A DNA stretch of 64,000 nt from Spirosoma utsteinense (GTDB lineage Bacteria > Bacteroidota > Bacteroidia > Cytophagales > Spirosomataceae), in assembly GCF_014282275.1 (NCBI RefSeq), contig NZ_VFIA01000006.1, positions 124,001 to 188,000 on the forward strand, read 5' to 3'. Of this stretch, positions 37,979 to 46,522 are shown piece after piece (position 1 is the first letter of the stretch; each line of letters opens with the position of its first letter). Position numbers and translations under genes: made by a program. Below the pieces are notes generated by a model. That model was not told the DNA's origin and did no database searches. It saw only the letters and a list, made by a program, of their open reading frames with translations.

Positions 37979-39022
37979 TTATTTCTTCGCAACGACCATG
38001 GCCCGGCCCGGCAACGTCCGGTAGCTGACAACTTTGTGCGCTTTAAGCCCCGCCAGTCGCTGCCAGTCCTGAATTTCGGTGATGGAGTAGTTACCGGCTG
38101 TGCTGCTCAATCCATAAAATAAATCAGTGCTGCTGCCCACCAGTTCTGGCTTCTGGCCCACCTCCGGTTTGATAAACTCATTGACGATGAAGACACCCCC
38201 CGGCCGCAGTGCCCGCCCTATCTTGTTAGCTACCAGTTGATTTTGCTCGGGCGTGAAATGGTGGGCCAGGCTCGACAGCAGGATAATATCATACTGGCCT
38301 TCGCCGAAGTCGTCGGTAAGGGCATTACCCGGCCGGTGGCAAACCCGGTCACCCATACCCTGACGGGCCAGCAGGGGAGCGGCCTGTTCAATAGCTGCGG
38401 GCAGATCGAGAATGACCGATGTCAGGGCCGGTAATTTTTTGCAGAGCGCTACCGAGTGCTGTCCATGTGAACCACCAATGTCGAGCATGTGCTGAGCCGA
38501 CCTGGGAACGGGAGCCCGACGGCCGAATTCCCGCGCTTCGGTATTGGTAGCGGCTACCATACCTTCCTGATAATAGCGCCATTGTTCGGCCGTAAGCGAG
38601 TCGTGGTACTGAATTCCCTTCCCTGTTTCCAGATACTCACCCAGGTGACTCATCCAGTCCCACATAACACGGTTGTTGAAGACCATCATCCCGTGTACCG
38701 ATTGCGGATCGTCTTTAAGGGCAAACCGCCGGGCCATGGGTGTCAGTTTAAAGCGGTCCTGCTGGTAGGTGAAGTAGCCCATCGCTGTTAGCAGACCCAT
38801 CAACTCGCCTAATGCCTTTCGGTTCAGCTTAAGCGTGCTCACTAATTCGTCGAGCGTCTGCGGACCATCTTTTGCGGCATCGAAAACCCCTTTGTCAGCC
38901 GCTTCCAAAACGGCTTTGGCCAATACTGGCATTATTTGGGCATGGAGCAGTGGAATGGGAGCAAGGTTGGCACGAAGGGCAATCCATTCGAGCGGGTTTT
39001 CGGGAGAAATGGTGAGTTGCAT
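37979..39022 (-). CDS. SAM-dependent O-methyltransferase (acetylserotonin OMT-like)
   Basis: A 347-residue methyltransferase of the plant/bacterial small-molecule O-methyltransferase type. The N-terminal winged-helix dimerisation part (about 20-100; ADKGVFDAAKDGPQTLDELVSTLKLN) precedes the Rossmann domain. SAM motif I is MLDIGGSHGQHSVAL, followed by HRPGNALTDDFGEGQYDIILLSSLAHHF and LRPGGVFIVNEFI. The acceptor is unknown. The ATG at 39022 (MQLTISPENPLEW) is preferred to one nine codons upstream. Confidence 0.88.
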   Translation of the reverse strand: MQLTISPENPLEWIALRANLAPIPLLHAQIMPVLAKAVLEAADKGVFDAAKDGPQTLDELVSTLKLNRKALGELMGLLTAMGYFTYQQDRFKLTPMARRFALKDDPQSVHGMMVFNNRVMWDWMSHLGEYLETGKGIQYHDSLTAEQWRYYQEGMVAATNTEAREFGRRAPVPRSAQHMLDIGGSHGQHSVALCKKLPALTSVILDLPAAIEQAAPLLARQGMGDRVCHRPGNALTDDFGEGQYDIILLSSLAHHFTPEQNQLVANKIGRALRPGGVFIVNEFIKPEVGQKPELVGSSTDLFYGLSSTAGNYSITEIQDWQRLAGLKAHKVVSYRTLPGRAMVVAKK

Positions 39023-39227
39023 GGAAAGTGGTTGCGTCTGTTCATACAACGCACAAAAAGCAATTCTGTCCGCAGGATTTTAACTTATTTTGAGGTGTTT
39101 GTTGAGTAAACGGTGGTTTAGTCAAATTTGTATGTATGTGTTTATGAGGATGATAAACCAAAATAACTCTGGCTAGTTACTATGTATCTGCCTGTTTCGT
39201 TATGAAATATCACTCCACCCCACTACA

Positions 39228-39761
39228 ATGAACCGCCCCCAACTTTCGTCTACAACTTCACCTCCGAACGACATTGTACCAATCGACCCAGCTCATTTTT
39301 CCAGACTATATGATCAATACGCTACGCTGTTACTGGGTATTATCAACGCTATGGTGAGCGATAAAGCTGAAGCCATCCGATTGCTGGAAGTTACGTTTAC
39401 GAAAATACGTTCCCAGGTAAGCCCATCCCGCCCTGCTGGTCAACCTGTGTTTGTTTGGTTGCTGTCGGTGGCGCGTGCTGCTGCGCTGGAAGCCAGAGAA
39501 ACAGCCAGAATAGCAGAGCCCGCTGGTCTACAGCTTACCAGTACCAGTCAGGTAATCACTGGCCGAACCAGCATCGCAGCAGCAACCGGGCGTGACATTG
39601 AGTCGGTTTCGTTTTCGGGAAAAAACCTGATCGATGCCGTACTTTTCAACAATTGTACGCCAGAGGAAGCGGTTGCCAAACTGGGCCTGCCGTCACAAAC
39701 GGCCCGGCAGCAGTTGCGGCTGGCTATGCAGCAACTGCGAACTACCCAGGCACCCCGGTAG
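39228..39761 (+). CDS. Sigma-70-family-like protein, degenerate
   Basis: A 177-residue protein with the outline of an ECF sigma factor. Residues about 22-60 (FSRLYDQYATLLLGIINAMVSDKAEAIRLLEVTFTKI) match region 2.1-2.2 spacing, and 130-170 (LIDAVLFNNCTPEEAVAKLGLPSQTARQQLRLAMQQLR) resemble the region-4 helix-turn-helix. The promoter-recognition region 2.3-2.4 is poor: the typical aromatic and basic residues are missing, and the linker is Ala/Thr-rich. No anti-sigma gene is adjacent. It may be a sigma-derived regulator that no longer directs RNA polymerase. Confidence 0.6.
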   Translation: MNRPQLSSTTSPPNDIVPIDPAHFSRLYDQYATLLLGIINAMVSDKAEAIRLLEVTFTKIRSQVSPSRPAGQPVFVWLLSVARAAALEARETARIAEPAGLQLTSTSQVITGRTSIAAATGRDIESVSFSGKNLIDAVLFNNCTPEEAVAKLGLPSQTARQQLRLAMQQLRTTQAPR

Positions 39762-39763
39762 TT

Positions 39764-40465
39764 TCAAGTGTTTGGACTGGCTGGCTGAACAACCTCGTGC
39801 AGGTTACCCCACGCCTGATTCAGAGCTTGGCGAATGCGTTGCCAATCGGTATCAGTAGCGCCGTTTGGCAGTTGTCCTGCCTCGTCGCATAATTTCATCG
39901 CATTGGCCCGTAAATGGGCATAGGTAGTGAATCTGGCGACCGGTTGATTATATAGAGCTGCCGATGTTTTCGCCAGTACATTGGCCAGATCAGCATAGGA
40001 ATACCGATCACGCTGCCGATGAACAATCCACCAGTCGAGTTCCAGAGAGGAAACGCGCTGGATGTCGAACTGAACACTGCTGAGCGCCTGGATCGATCGA
40101 TAATAGTCAACCAGAATGGGCAGGGCCTGCTGGTAGTCGGCATCAGAGTGGCCTTTTTTGAAGGTAAATGCGGCCCTTGTAGCCTGAAATGCCAGCCCAA
40201 ACGATCGCCAGAAAGGTGCGTGAAACTGCTGTCGCAACCCCCCGGCCAACTGCCAGAGCAGCAGAACCGGATTTTTGTCATAGTAAGACCGCCACATGGC
40301 TGTTTCCAGCCGGGCTACTTCGGCCGGGTCAAACTGGCGGATGTCGTGTTTTCTGGGAACAAACAGGTCGGTCAGCAACCACAGCACAAGAACGAGCAAC
40401 GCCCCGCGCCAGAACCAGTAAAATGGTTTTCCTGAGCGCGGGGCGTTGCTACTTGATTCATTCAT
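39764..40465 (-). CDS. Single-pass membrane protein of unknown function
   Basis: A 233-residue protein with one membrane segment (FYWFWRGALLVLVLWLLTDLFV, residues 15-36) and a soluble helical domain rich in Trp, Tyr and Gln (LETAMWRSYYDKNPVLLLWQLAGGLRQQ). I do not recognise a family. It ends two bases from the stop of the sigma-like gene on the other strand and starts 22 bases after the stop of the Gfo/Idh/MocA gene, with which it may be cotranscribed. Confidence 0.75.
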   Translation of the reverse strand: MNESSSNAPRSGKPFYWFWRGALLVLVLWLLTDLFVPRKHDIRQFDPAEVARLETAMWRSYYDKNPVLLLWQLAGGLRQQFHAPFWRSFGLAFQATRAAFTFKKGHSDADYQQALPILVDYYRSIQALSSVQFDIQRVSSLELDWWIVHRQRDRYSYADLANVLAKTSAALYNQPVARFTTYAHLRANAMKLCDEAGQLPNGATDTDWQRIRQALNQAWGNLHEVVQPASPNT

Positions 40466-40487
40466 CAGGCCTAAGTCGATGCTGGGT

Positions 40488-41924
40488 CTACGTGCGTTTG
40501 CTCCTGGTAGCCACTGCTTTTTTACTAATCTGGGCAGCGGGGTCGCCTTCGGTCATGGTGACCGGGTCCCAGTGAATTACCTTCTTTTCGAAATAGCTTT
40601 TGTTGGAGGCCAGTACCGGGGCGGCTGCACGGAAGCCGAAGACGGGGTCTTCGACGGTACCCTGACTGCCTTCGCGAACATTCTTGAAAAAATCGGCGAA
40701 GTGCTGTGCGTGTGGATCGTCAGTTTTTGGCGCGTCGAAGCGAATTTCTTTAACAGGCTCAGCGGTGCGGGTTTCGGGCGGGTACTTGGCGTCGTACTGC
40801 CGGACAAACTCCTGCTGAACAGGCTCTGTAAACGTAAAGAAACTGTCATAGTTACCGTAGCCGGGTGCGATGGGAAGTTTCTTTTTGGTTAGGATGAGGT
40901 TATCTTCCGAAAACTCGATCTGGCCCTCATTCCCGATGATGCGCGTTACATTGCTGATCTTGCCCGCATTGGCAAAATTTACGCGGAGCACCATCTGAAA
41001 AGCATCATGCTGCTCCGTTTTCGGGTAATCCATGATACTTGTCATTACATCGGGTACATCCCGACCTTCTTTCCAGTAAGCCAGGTTGCCCGATGAGTAG
41101 ACGCGGGTTGGACCGAGTGTATTAGTCACAAAATGGACACCTGTAATGAGGTGGATAAATAGGTCGCCAGCCACACCGGTGCCGTAGTCTTTATAATTGC
41201 GCCACCGGAAAAACCGGTTCGCGTCGAAGGGCCGTTTGGGAGCATCGCCCAGGAACCGGTCCCAGTCGAGCGTTGCTGGTGAGGCATCGGGTGGGACCGA
41301 GTAGTTCCAGGCACCAATGGCGTTGAAACGGTCGTTGTTGGATTCGATGTAGTTGATCGCACCAATTTCGCCCGCCTGAACCAGCCGCTTTGCTTCCTGA
41401 AAAGACGCACTACTAATCCGTTGGCTACCCACCTGCATGGTTTTGCCCGATTTTTTCCAGGCGTCGATCACGGCTTTGCCTTCGTTGATATGCTGCACCA
41501 TCGGCTTCTCGCAATAAACGTGCTTTCCTGCTTTCAGCGCTGCAATCGTGATGTGATCGTGCCAGTGATCCGGGGTTACCACAAGGACGGCATCGACATC
41601 AGGCCGGGCCAGCACTTCACGGTAGTCACGGGTAGCGAACAGGGATTTATCTTTTCCGAAAGCAGTTTTGGCATGTTCGAGCCGGCCATTATACAGATCG
41701 GCTACGGCAACCAGTTCTACATCGGGATTGCGCAGGGCTGCTATCGTATCGTAGTTCCCCTGAATGCCCATACCTATAGTAGCAATACGAATCTTGTCGT
41801 TTGGGCTGATGCGCTTCAGGTTTGGGATATAATTAAAACCAAGCGGGCTGGCGAGGCTCTTTGTCGCCACCAACGCTGAAGCAGCAGACAAGGTTTGAAG
41901 AAAGATACGTCGATTGGCTTTCAT
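40488..41924 (-). CDS. Gfo/Idh/MocA family oxidoreductase with Tat signal
   Basis: A 478-residue sugar-type dehydrogenase. The N-terminus carries a twin-arginine signal (NRRIFLQTLSAASALVATKSLA), so it is probably exported in folded form with its nicotinamide cofactor. The Rossmann motif is IATIGMGIQGNYDTI, followed by VTPDHWHDHITIAALKAGKHVYCEKPM (EKP motif with the catalytic Lys). The C-terminal domain contains DLFIHLITGVHF and the dimer sheet. Exported members act on sugars or glycosides; the substrate is unknown. Confidence 0.9.
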   Translation of the reverse strand: MKANRRIFLQTLSAASALVATKSLASPLGFNYIPNLKRISPNDKIRIATIGMGIQGNYDTIAALRNPDVELVAVADLYNGRLEHAKTAFGKDKSLFATRDYREVLARPDVDAVLVVTPDHWHDHITIAALKAGKHVYCEKPMVQHINEGKAVIDAWKKSGKTMQVGSQRISSASFQEAKRLVQAGEIGAINYIESNNDRFNAIGAWNYSVPPDASPATLDWDRFLGDAPKRPFDANRFFRWRNYKDYGTGVAGDLFIHLITGVHFVTNTLGPTRVYSSGNLAYWKEGRDVPDVMTSIMDYPKTEQHDAFQMVLRVNFANAGKISNVTRIIGNEGQIEFSEDNLILTKKKLPIAPGYGNYDSFFTFTEPVQQEFVRQYDAKYPPETRTAEPVKEIRFDAPKTDDPHAQHFADFFKNVREGSQGTVEDPVFGFRAAAPVLASNKSYFEKKVIHWDPVTMTEGDPAAQISKKAVATRSKRT

Positions 41925-42003
41925 GCAGAAATAGGTTAACGTAAGAACGTTAAAGCAATTTCATGATAAAAGTTACCTGAACCAACCGACGTACTTCCTT
42001 TAT

Positions 42004-42345
42004 TTACTTTCTGTAGAGTTGCATGGCTACCCACTGCCTGTCGATGGGTGCTTTGTGTGTTATATTCCAGACATACATAGCCTGGTCCAGGGCTATATTC
42101 AGGCTATGCTTTGTTTGCCGGCGGGCAATATTGATTCGTTGGTCCAGGGTCTCTTCATAAATTAACTCCTGCCGATCTGTATAAAACCGCACGGTACACT
42201 GTCGGCTTTTGGGCGTCCATTCAACAACCCAGAATCCTTCACGGGGTGCAATGGGCAATTTTGGAGTTTGCGCCTTCGTCGACAACGAAGCCGAAATGAG
42301 GATGAAGGTCAGCCAGAGTAGGCGGAGGTGTGATCCGGTATTCAT
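42004..42345 (-). CDS. Small exported protein, unknown function
   Basis: A 113-residue protein with a clear signal peptide (LRLLWLTFILISASLSTKA, cleaved before Q). The mature part of about 85 residues is predicted beta-rich (GFWVVEWTPKSRQCTVRFYTD, ELIYEETLDQRINIARRQTK) with one Cys. It does not match a family I recognise, though short exported proteins with this EGFWVVE...YTDRQELIYEE layout occur in Spirosoma-like genomes by my recollection. Confidence 0.72.
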   Translation of the reverse strand: MNTGSHLRLLWLTFILISASLSTKAQTPKLPIAPREGFWVVEWTPKSRQCTVRFYTDRQELIYEETLDQRINIARRQTKHSLNIALDQAMYVWNITHKAPIDRQWVAMQLYRK

Positions 42346-42988
42346 ACGATAAACGGTTTAGTATATAGCTTTGTCGTAAACCAGGCCAAGTCAACAAACA
42401 CATCTCGGCTACCGTTTACTAAACCGACACCTTTCCTGGAGGTCGTTGTGTATACACCTCGGTATATGTGGCAGGAAACCGTTTCTCAATCAGTACGGGA
42501 TTTCCTGCCTGCCACTTCGGCTACCCAGTGCAGACCTTTCGGACACGGCGCTAATCCTGGCGAAGCGGCTAGTAATCCGTCAGCTGAAGTTGATTGAAGC
42601 TGGTTAACTAGCGGTGATCGAGACGGCTTGTTGTCAGCAGCAACGAAACAACACCAAGTTGTTGACTACGTATAGATTTGCCCGGTTGAGGTGAAATAAA
42701 AAAAGGCTATGTTCTGCGACACAGGTTATTTGTGTGATATTAACGAACGCTATTCTACTCTGGTGAGGGTATATTAACGAGTTATGGGTCAACTGCTGAT
42801 TTTAATTCACCGGCGCATCAATTAAGAAAAAGGAGAGTAATAGCTTATTTGGTTAGCTAAACGGGCACTTTTAGCCAATAACCCCATGTACTTTACCTAC
42901 ATTTGCCTAACCACTTGGGCGAACCCTTTTTAGCATGGGGTCGTTACTTCGGAACATCTAAAACTCAATGCGCTTCGGCGCCCCCCTC
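42346..42988. other. Intergenic region of about 640 bp without a supported gene
   Basis: No convincing coding region. It contains an imperfect hairpin (GGCAGGAAA at 42470-42478 with TTTCCTGCC at 42501-42509) and, near the right end, the promoter candidate of the amidophosphoribosyltransferase gene. One plus-strand frame stays open for about 85 codons up to 42594, but it has only a late ATG and no similarity that I recognise. Confidence 0.55.
42898..42905 (+). promoter_or_regulatory. Putative -7 element of the amidophosphoribosyltransferase gene
   Basis: TACATTTG matches TAnnTTTG, about 83 bases before the ATG at 42989. The upstream TTG element is weak. Confidence 0.45.
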
Positions 42989-44881
42989 ATGAGTGACGCC
43001 ATCAAACATGAGTGCGGAATTGCCCTTATTCGGCTCCGCAAACCGTACCAATACTACATCGACAAGTACGGAACGGCCCTCTACGGGGCTAACAAACTTT
43101 ACCTGTTAATGGAAAAACAGGTGAACCGTGGTCAGGATGGGGCTGGTATTGCCAACATCAAACTCGATGTAACTCCCGGCCATCGATACATCAGCCGCTA
43201 CCGGTCTGTCGATCAGCGACCCGTAACGGACATCTTCGAGAAAGTCAACAAGAAGTTCAGGAAAGCCCTGAAAGGCAATAGGGACAAGGCAAAAGATGCC
43301 CAATGGCTTCAGGAAAATGTTGCTTTCACGGGTGAAGTCTGGATGGGACACCTACGGTATGGTACCCACGGGGCCAACGAGATCGAGAACTGCCATCCTA
43401 TGCTTCGGCAGAGTAACTGGCGCAGCCGGAACCTCGTAATGGCGGGTAACTTCAACATGACCAACGTCGATAGCCTTTTCGATAAGCTCGTCTCACTTGG
43501 ACAGCACCCGAAAGACAAGGTCGACACGGTTACGGTCATGGAAAAGATCGGCCACTTCCTGGATGAAGAAAATCAGCGGGTATTCGATCGGTTCAAGGGT
43601 ATTTATGAAAACCCGGATCTGTCGGATATCATTGAAGAGAATCTGGATATACAGCGCGTGCTACACCGGTCCTGCCGCGATTTCGACGGTGGCTATGCTA
43701 TGGTCGGTATGACGGGTTATGGTGGCGCTTTCGTTGCCCGTGACCCGGCTGGTATCCGCCCCGCTTATTATTACGCAGACGATGAAGTCGTAGTCGTTGC
43801 ATCGGAAAAACCAGCGATCAAGACTGCGTTTAACGTTGAATACAGCGAGATAAAGGAAGTACAGCCTGGCCACGCGCTTATTATTGACAAGCATGGTGAG
43901 TATGCCGAGCAGCAGTTTGTAAAACCGATCGAGAAAAAGTCATGCAGCTTCGAGCGGATTTATTTCTCCCGCGCTACCGACCCTGACATTTACAACGAAC
44001 GCAAAACGCTGGGTAAACTGCTGGTACCCCAGATTTTGAAAGAGATCGACTATGATCTCGAAAATACGGTCTTCTCATACATACCTAATACGGCTGAAAC
44101 CGCTTTCTTCGGTATGGTCGAGGGGTTGGAAGAGCACCTCTATAAACAGCGTAAGAAAGCCATCATGGACGGTATCCTGTTTGAGCAGGAGCTCGACCGG
44201 GTGCTGTCGTTCCGGCCACGCATCGAGAAATTAGTGTCTAAAGATGTTAAGCTGCGCACGTTCATTACGGATGATTCCCAGCGTGACGATATGGTGGCGC
44301 ATGTCTATGACACAACGTTTGAAGTAATCAAAAAGGGTAAGGATAATGTCGTCGTTGTCGATGACTCTATCGTTCGCGGGACAACGCTGGAAAAGAGTAT
44401 TCTGCGTATGCTGGACCGACTTGGACCCAAGAAGATCATCATTGTATCGTCGGCACCACAGATACGGTTTCCCGATTGCTACGGCATCGACATGTCGAAG
44501 TTCAAGGAGTTCGTTGGTTTCCGGGCAGCCATGGAGCTACTCCGCGAACGTGGACAGGACAATATCGTGGATGAGGTATACGCACAGTGCGTAGCCGCTA
44601 TCGAGTCGGGCAATGCGACCGAACAGAACTACGTCAAAGCCCTGTTCGAGCCGTTTACGCATGAAGAACTTTCGCGTAAGGTGGCACAAATTGTGACGCC
44701 CCCCGACTTGAAAGCCGAAGTAGCGGTTGTTTACCAGACTGTAGAGAATCTGCACAAGGCGTGTCCTAACCATTCCGGCGACTGGTACTTTACGGGTAAT
44801 TACCCCACACCCGGTGGCAATAACGTCGTCAACAAAGCCTTTGTCAACTTCATGGAAGGCAAGCTGGTGAGGGCTTACTAA
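42989..44881 (+). CDS. Amidophosphoribosyltransferase (long PurF-like form)
   Basis: A class II glutamine amidotransferase/phosphoribosyltransferase of 630 residues, longer than classical PurF (about 470-500). The N-terminal nucleophile Cys would be exposed by removing a short propeptide (MSDAIKHE before CGIALIRL). RGQDGAGIAN, GHLRYGTHG and the glutaminase fold follow. The PRPP-binding motif is VVVDDSIVRGTTLEKSI, in the second half. The extra length is spread over insertions. This long type occurs in Bacteroidota, often beside a standard PurF, so it may be a paralogue. The ATG at 42989 gives the best propeptide. Confidence 0.88.
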   Translation: MSDAIKHECGIALIRLRKPYQYYIDKYGTALYGANKLYLLMEKQVNRGQDGAGIANIKLDVTPGHRYISRYRSVDQRPVTDIFEKVNKKFRKALKGNRDKAKDAQWLQENVAFTGEVWMGHLRYGTHGANEIENCHPMLRQSNWRSRNLVMAGNFNMTNVDSLFDKLVSLGQHPKDKVDTVTVMEKIGHFLDEENQRVFDRFKGIYENPDLSDIIEENLDIQRVLHRSCRDFDGGYAMVGMTGYGGAFVARDPAGIRPAYYYADDEVVVVASEKPAIKTAFNVEYSEIKEVQPGHALIIDKHGEYAEQQFVKPIEKKSCSFERIYFSRATDPDIYNERKTLGKLLVPQILKEIDYDLENTVFSYIPNTAETAFFGMVEGLEEHLYKQRKKAIMDGILFEQELDRVLSFRPRIEKLVSKDVKLRTFITDDSQRDDMVAHVYDTTFEVIKKGKDNVVVVDDSIVRGTTLEKSILRMLDRLGPKKIIIVSSAPQIRFPDCYGIDMSKFKEFVGFRAAMELLRERGQDNIVDEVYAQCVAAIESGNATEQNYVKALFEPFTHEELSRKVAQIVTPPDLKAEVAVVYQTVENLHKACPNHSGDWYFTGNYPTPGGNNVVNKAFVNFMEGKLVRAY

Positions 44882-44900
44882 AGATCGATAGTGAACTTAT

Positions 44901-44938
44901 AAACAGAGCTGATGCAGAACTATGCATCAGCTCTGTTT
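44901..44938. terminator. Bidirectional terminator, perfect 16-bp stem
   Basis: Arms 44901-44916 and 44923-44938 with a 6-nt loop, followed by a T-rich stretch. It lies between the convergent amidophosphoribosyltransferase and haloperoxidase genes and touches the stop of the latter. Confidence 0.88.
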
Positions 44939-46350
44939 TATTTTTTCCAGGCCAGGGCATTCACGTTGCTACCGATTTTTTTACCTTCAGCCAGACCCGT
45001 GGCATTGTCCTGCCGGGTATGAATACTGCCAAATAAACGGGAGTCGGCAGACTCCTGTGCTGCTTCCACAAACGATTTGAACGATCTTGCTTTAAACTCA
45101 ACGTTTCGTTGGGTGTCTTTTACGCGCGAAACATGGGAATCGTCAGTGAAGGAGAAGTTATCGCCATACAGGGCCGTCATGACCGCAGCTGCTGCCGATG
45201 ACTGCGTAGCATGACCCGACGGAAATCCGGGAAACGGCGGAGCAGGCCAGAAGGCCTGCCAGATTGGGTCGATGGCCAGTCGGATGTAGGTGTATGGCCG
45301 TAAATTGTTGAACTTGAATTTGCAGCGCCAGCAATGCACAAACGCGTCGGAAACCGATAAGCCTGTTCGGGCAAACGTTTCGGCGGCTTTAGCCAAGTCA
45401 GCTTTTGCTGTCACGACGGCAATCCGGGCAATATTATACGAGTGGCCCGGTGGGGTGAAGGTTAGCCCCGGATCATCGGCCCACCAGACAGCGATCTCTT
45501 TCTCTGTTTTTGTCAGTACTTTAGACTTGGCGTACATATCGAAGTACTCTTTAAAGAACGGCGAGTTAACCTGTGTCGAGTAAGGGAGAGGCATGGGTGC
45601 CACTAGCTCACTGTTGGCTTTCAGAAACGTGCGGTTCTGTCCCCAGTAAGGCTGCATTGGTATTTTCTGGCCGTTTTCTGTCATTTGCCACATGCCTGCA
45701 CCGGTTGGCAAAGCGTAGCTGGCGGGGAAATTACGCGTGTACCCTTCATGGCCTCCGTCCGATTTTGAATACTCAAAAATAGCCTCGGCCAGTTTTTTGC
45801 CGAAGGAAACAGACCGCTGGTTGATGGTTATATCCGTGTCTTCGAATTGCGCCTTCAGGGCGTTTTCCAGGGAGTCGATTGTTACTTTATTAGCGTCTGA
45901 CGTTTTGGGGTACAAACTCCGGAGTATGGCAGCCTGAGCTGCGTTGGCGCTCAGCGCCCAGTTATAGGCCTGGCCCGACTCAGGTTGGGGTAGCGAGGTT
46001 AATGCCTGAAGCTGGCCGACCAGCGTTTTGCCCGTTGCACTTCCCGGCACGATCGATTCATACATCGTCAACCCGGCATATCCGTAAGCCCGTGAAGCAA
46101 CCGGTGGTGTAAAACCCGCTGTAGATTTCGTTAACTTCAACTGAAGGCTAACCCACTTAACCGCTACATCATTGCCGTACTGTTCGGCGGGTTTGCTGAG
46201 TGGCAGGACGGATTCGACAACATCATCTGGTTGAACACGGTGGGCTTCCAGAAGGATCACCAGCAGTACCAGCAGTAGGGGGTGGCCATACCGGGCGAGG
46301 CAGGCCCAGCGTGACTGGCTCTTAGTTGTAATAAGTAAAGTATGAAGCAT
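44938..46350 (-). CDS. Vanadium-dependent haloperoxidase / PAP2-type phosphatase
   Basis: A 470-residue protein with an N-terminal membrane segment (HPLLLVLLVILL). The PAP2/haloperoxidase core is at the C-terminal half: FPGFPSGHATQSSAAAAVM holds the conserved SGH, and the downstream SRVKDTQRNVEF and GSIHTRQDNATG blocks supply the R and the last H. The layout (long helical N-terminal half, core with PSGHA) is that of bacterial vanadium haloperoxidase-like proteins. Whether it halogenates or is a phosphatase cannot be told from sequence. Confidence 0.87.
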   Translation of the reverse strand: MLHTLLITTKSQSRWACLARYGHPLLLVLLVILLEAHRVQPDDVVESVLPLSKPAEQYGNDVAVKWVSLQLKLTKSTAGFTPPVASRAYGYAGLTMYESIVPGSATGKTLVGQLQALTSLPQPESGQAYNWALSANAAQAAILRSLYPKTSDANKVTIDSLENALKAQFEDTDITINQRSVSFGKKLAEAIFEYSKSDGGHEGYTRNFPASYALPTGAGMWQMTENGQKIPMQPYWGQNRTFLKANSELVAPMPLPYSTQVNSPFFKEYFDMYAKSKVLTKTEKEIAVWWADDPGLTFTPPGHSYNIARIAVVTAKADLAKAAETFARTGLSVSDAFVHCWRCKFKFNNLRPYTYIRLAIDPIWQAFWPAPPFPGFPSGHATQSSAAAAVMTALYGDNFSFTDDSHVSRVKDTQRNVEFKARSFKSFVEAAQESADSRLFGSIHTRQDNATGLAEGKKIGSNVNALAWKK

Positions 46351-46522
46351 AGTGTATCATGGTGATAAATGGTATCTGATAGTAGAGCTGGGTTACTGAC
46401 CTTTAGCAAATAATTTGCCAGAGGTCACAACCAGCAGCGTTACATACCATCGATAGGACTGGCCGACAACTAAACTTTCGGCGTAAATTTGACAGGCTGT
46501 ACCATTTTGTTTGCGAATACCC

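Noticed and set aside
42346..42594. Plus-strand frame open for about 85 codons in the intergenic region, with a faint look of a transposase zinc-finger end
   Set aside because: Only a late ATG, no real similarity, no inverted repeats or target duplication, and low-complexity composition.
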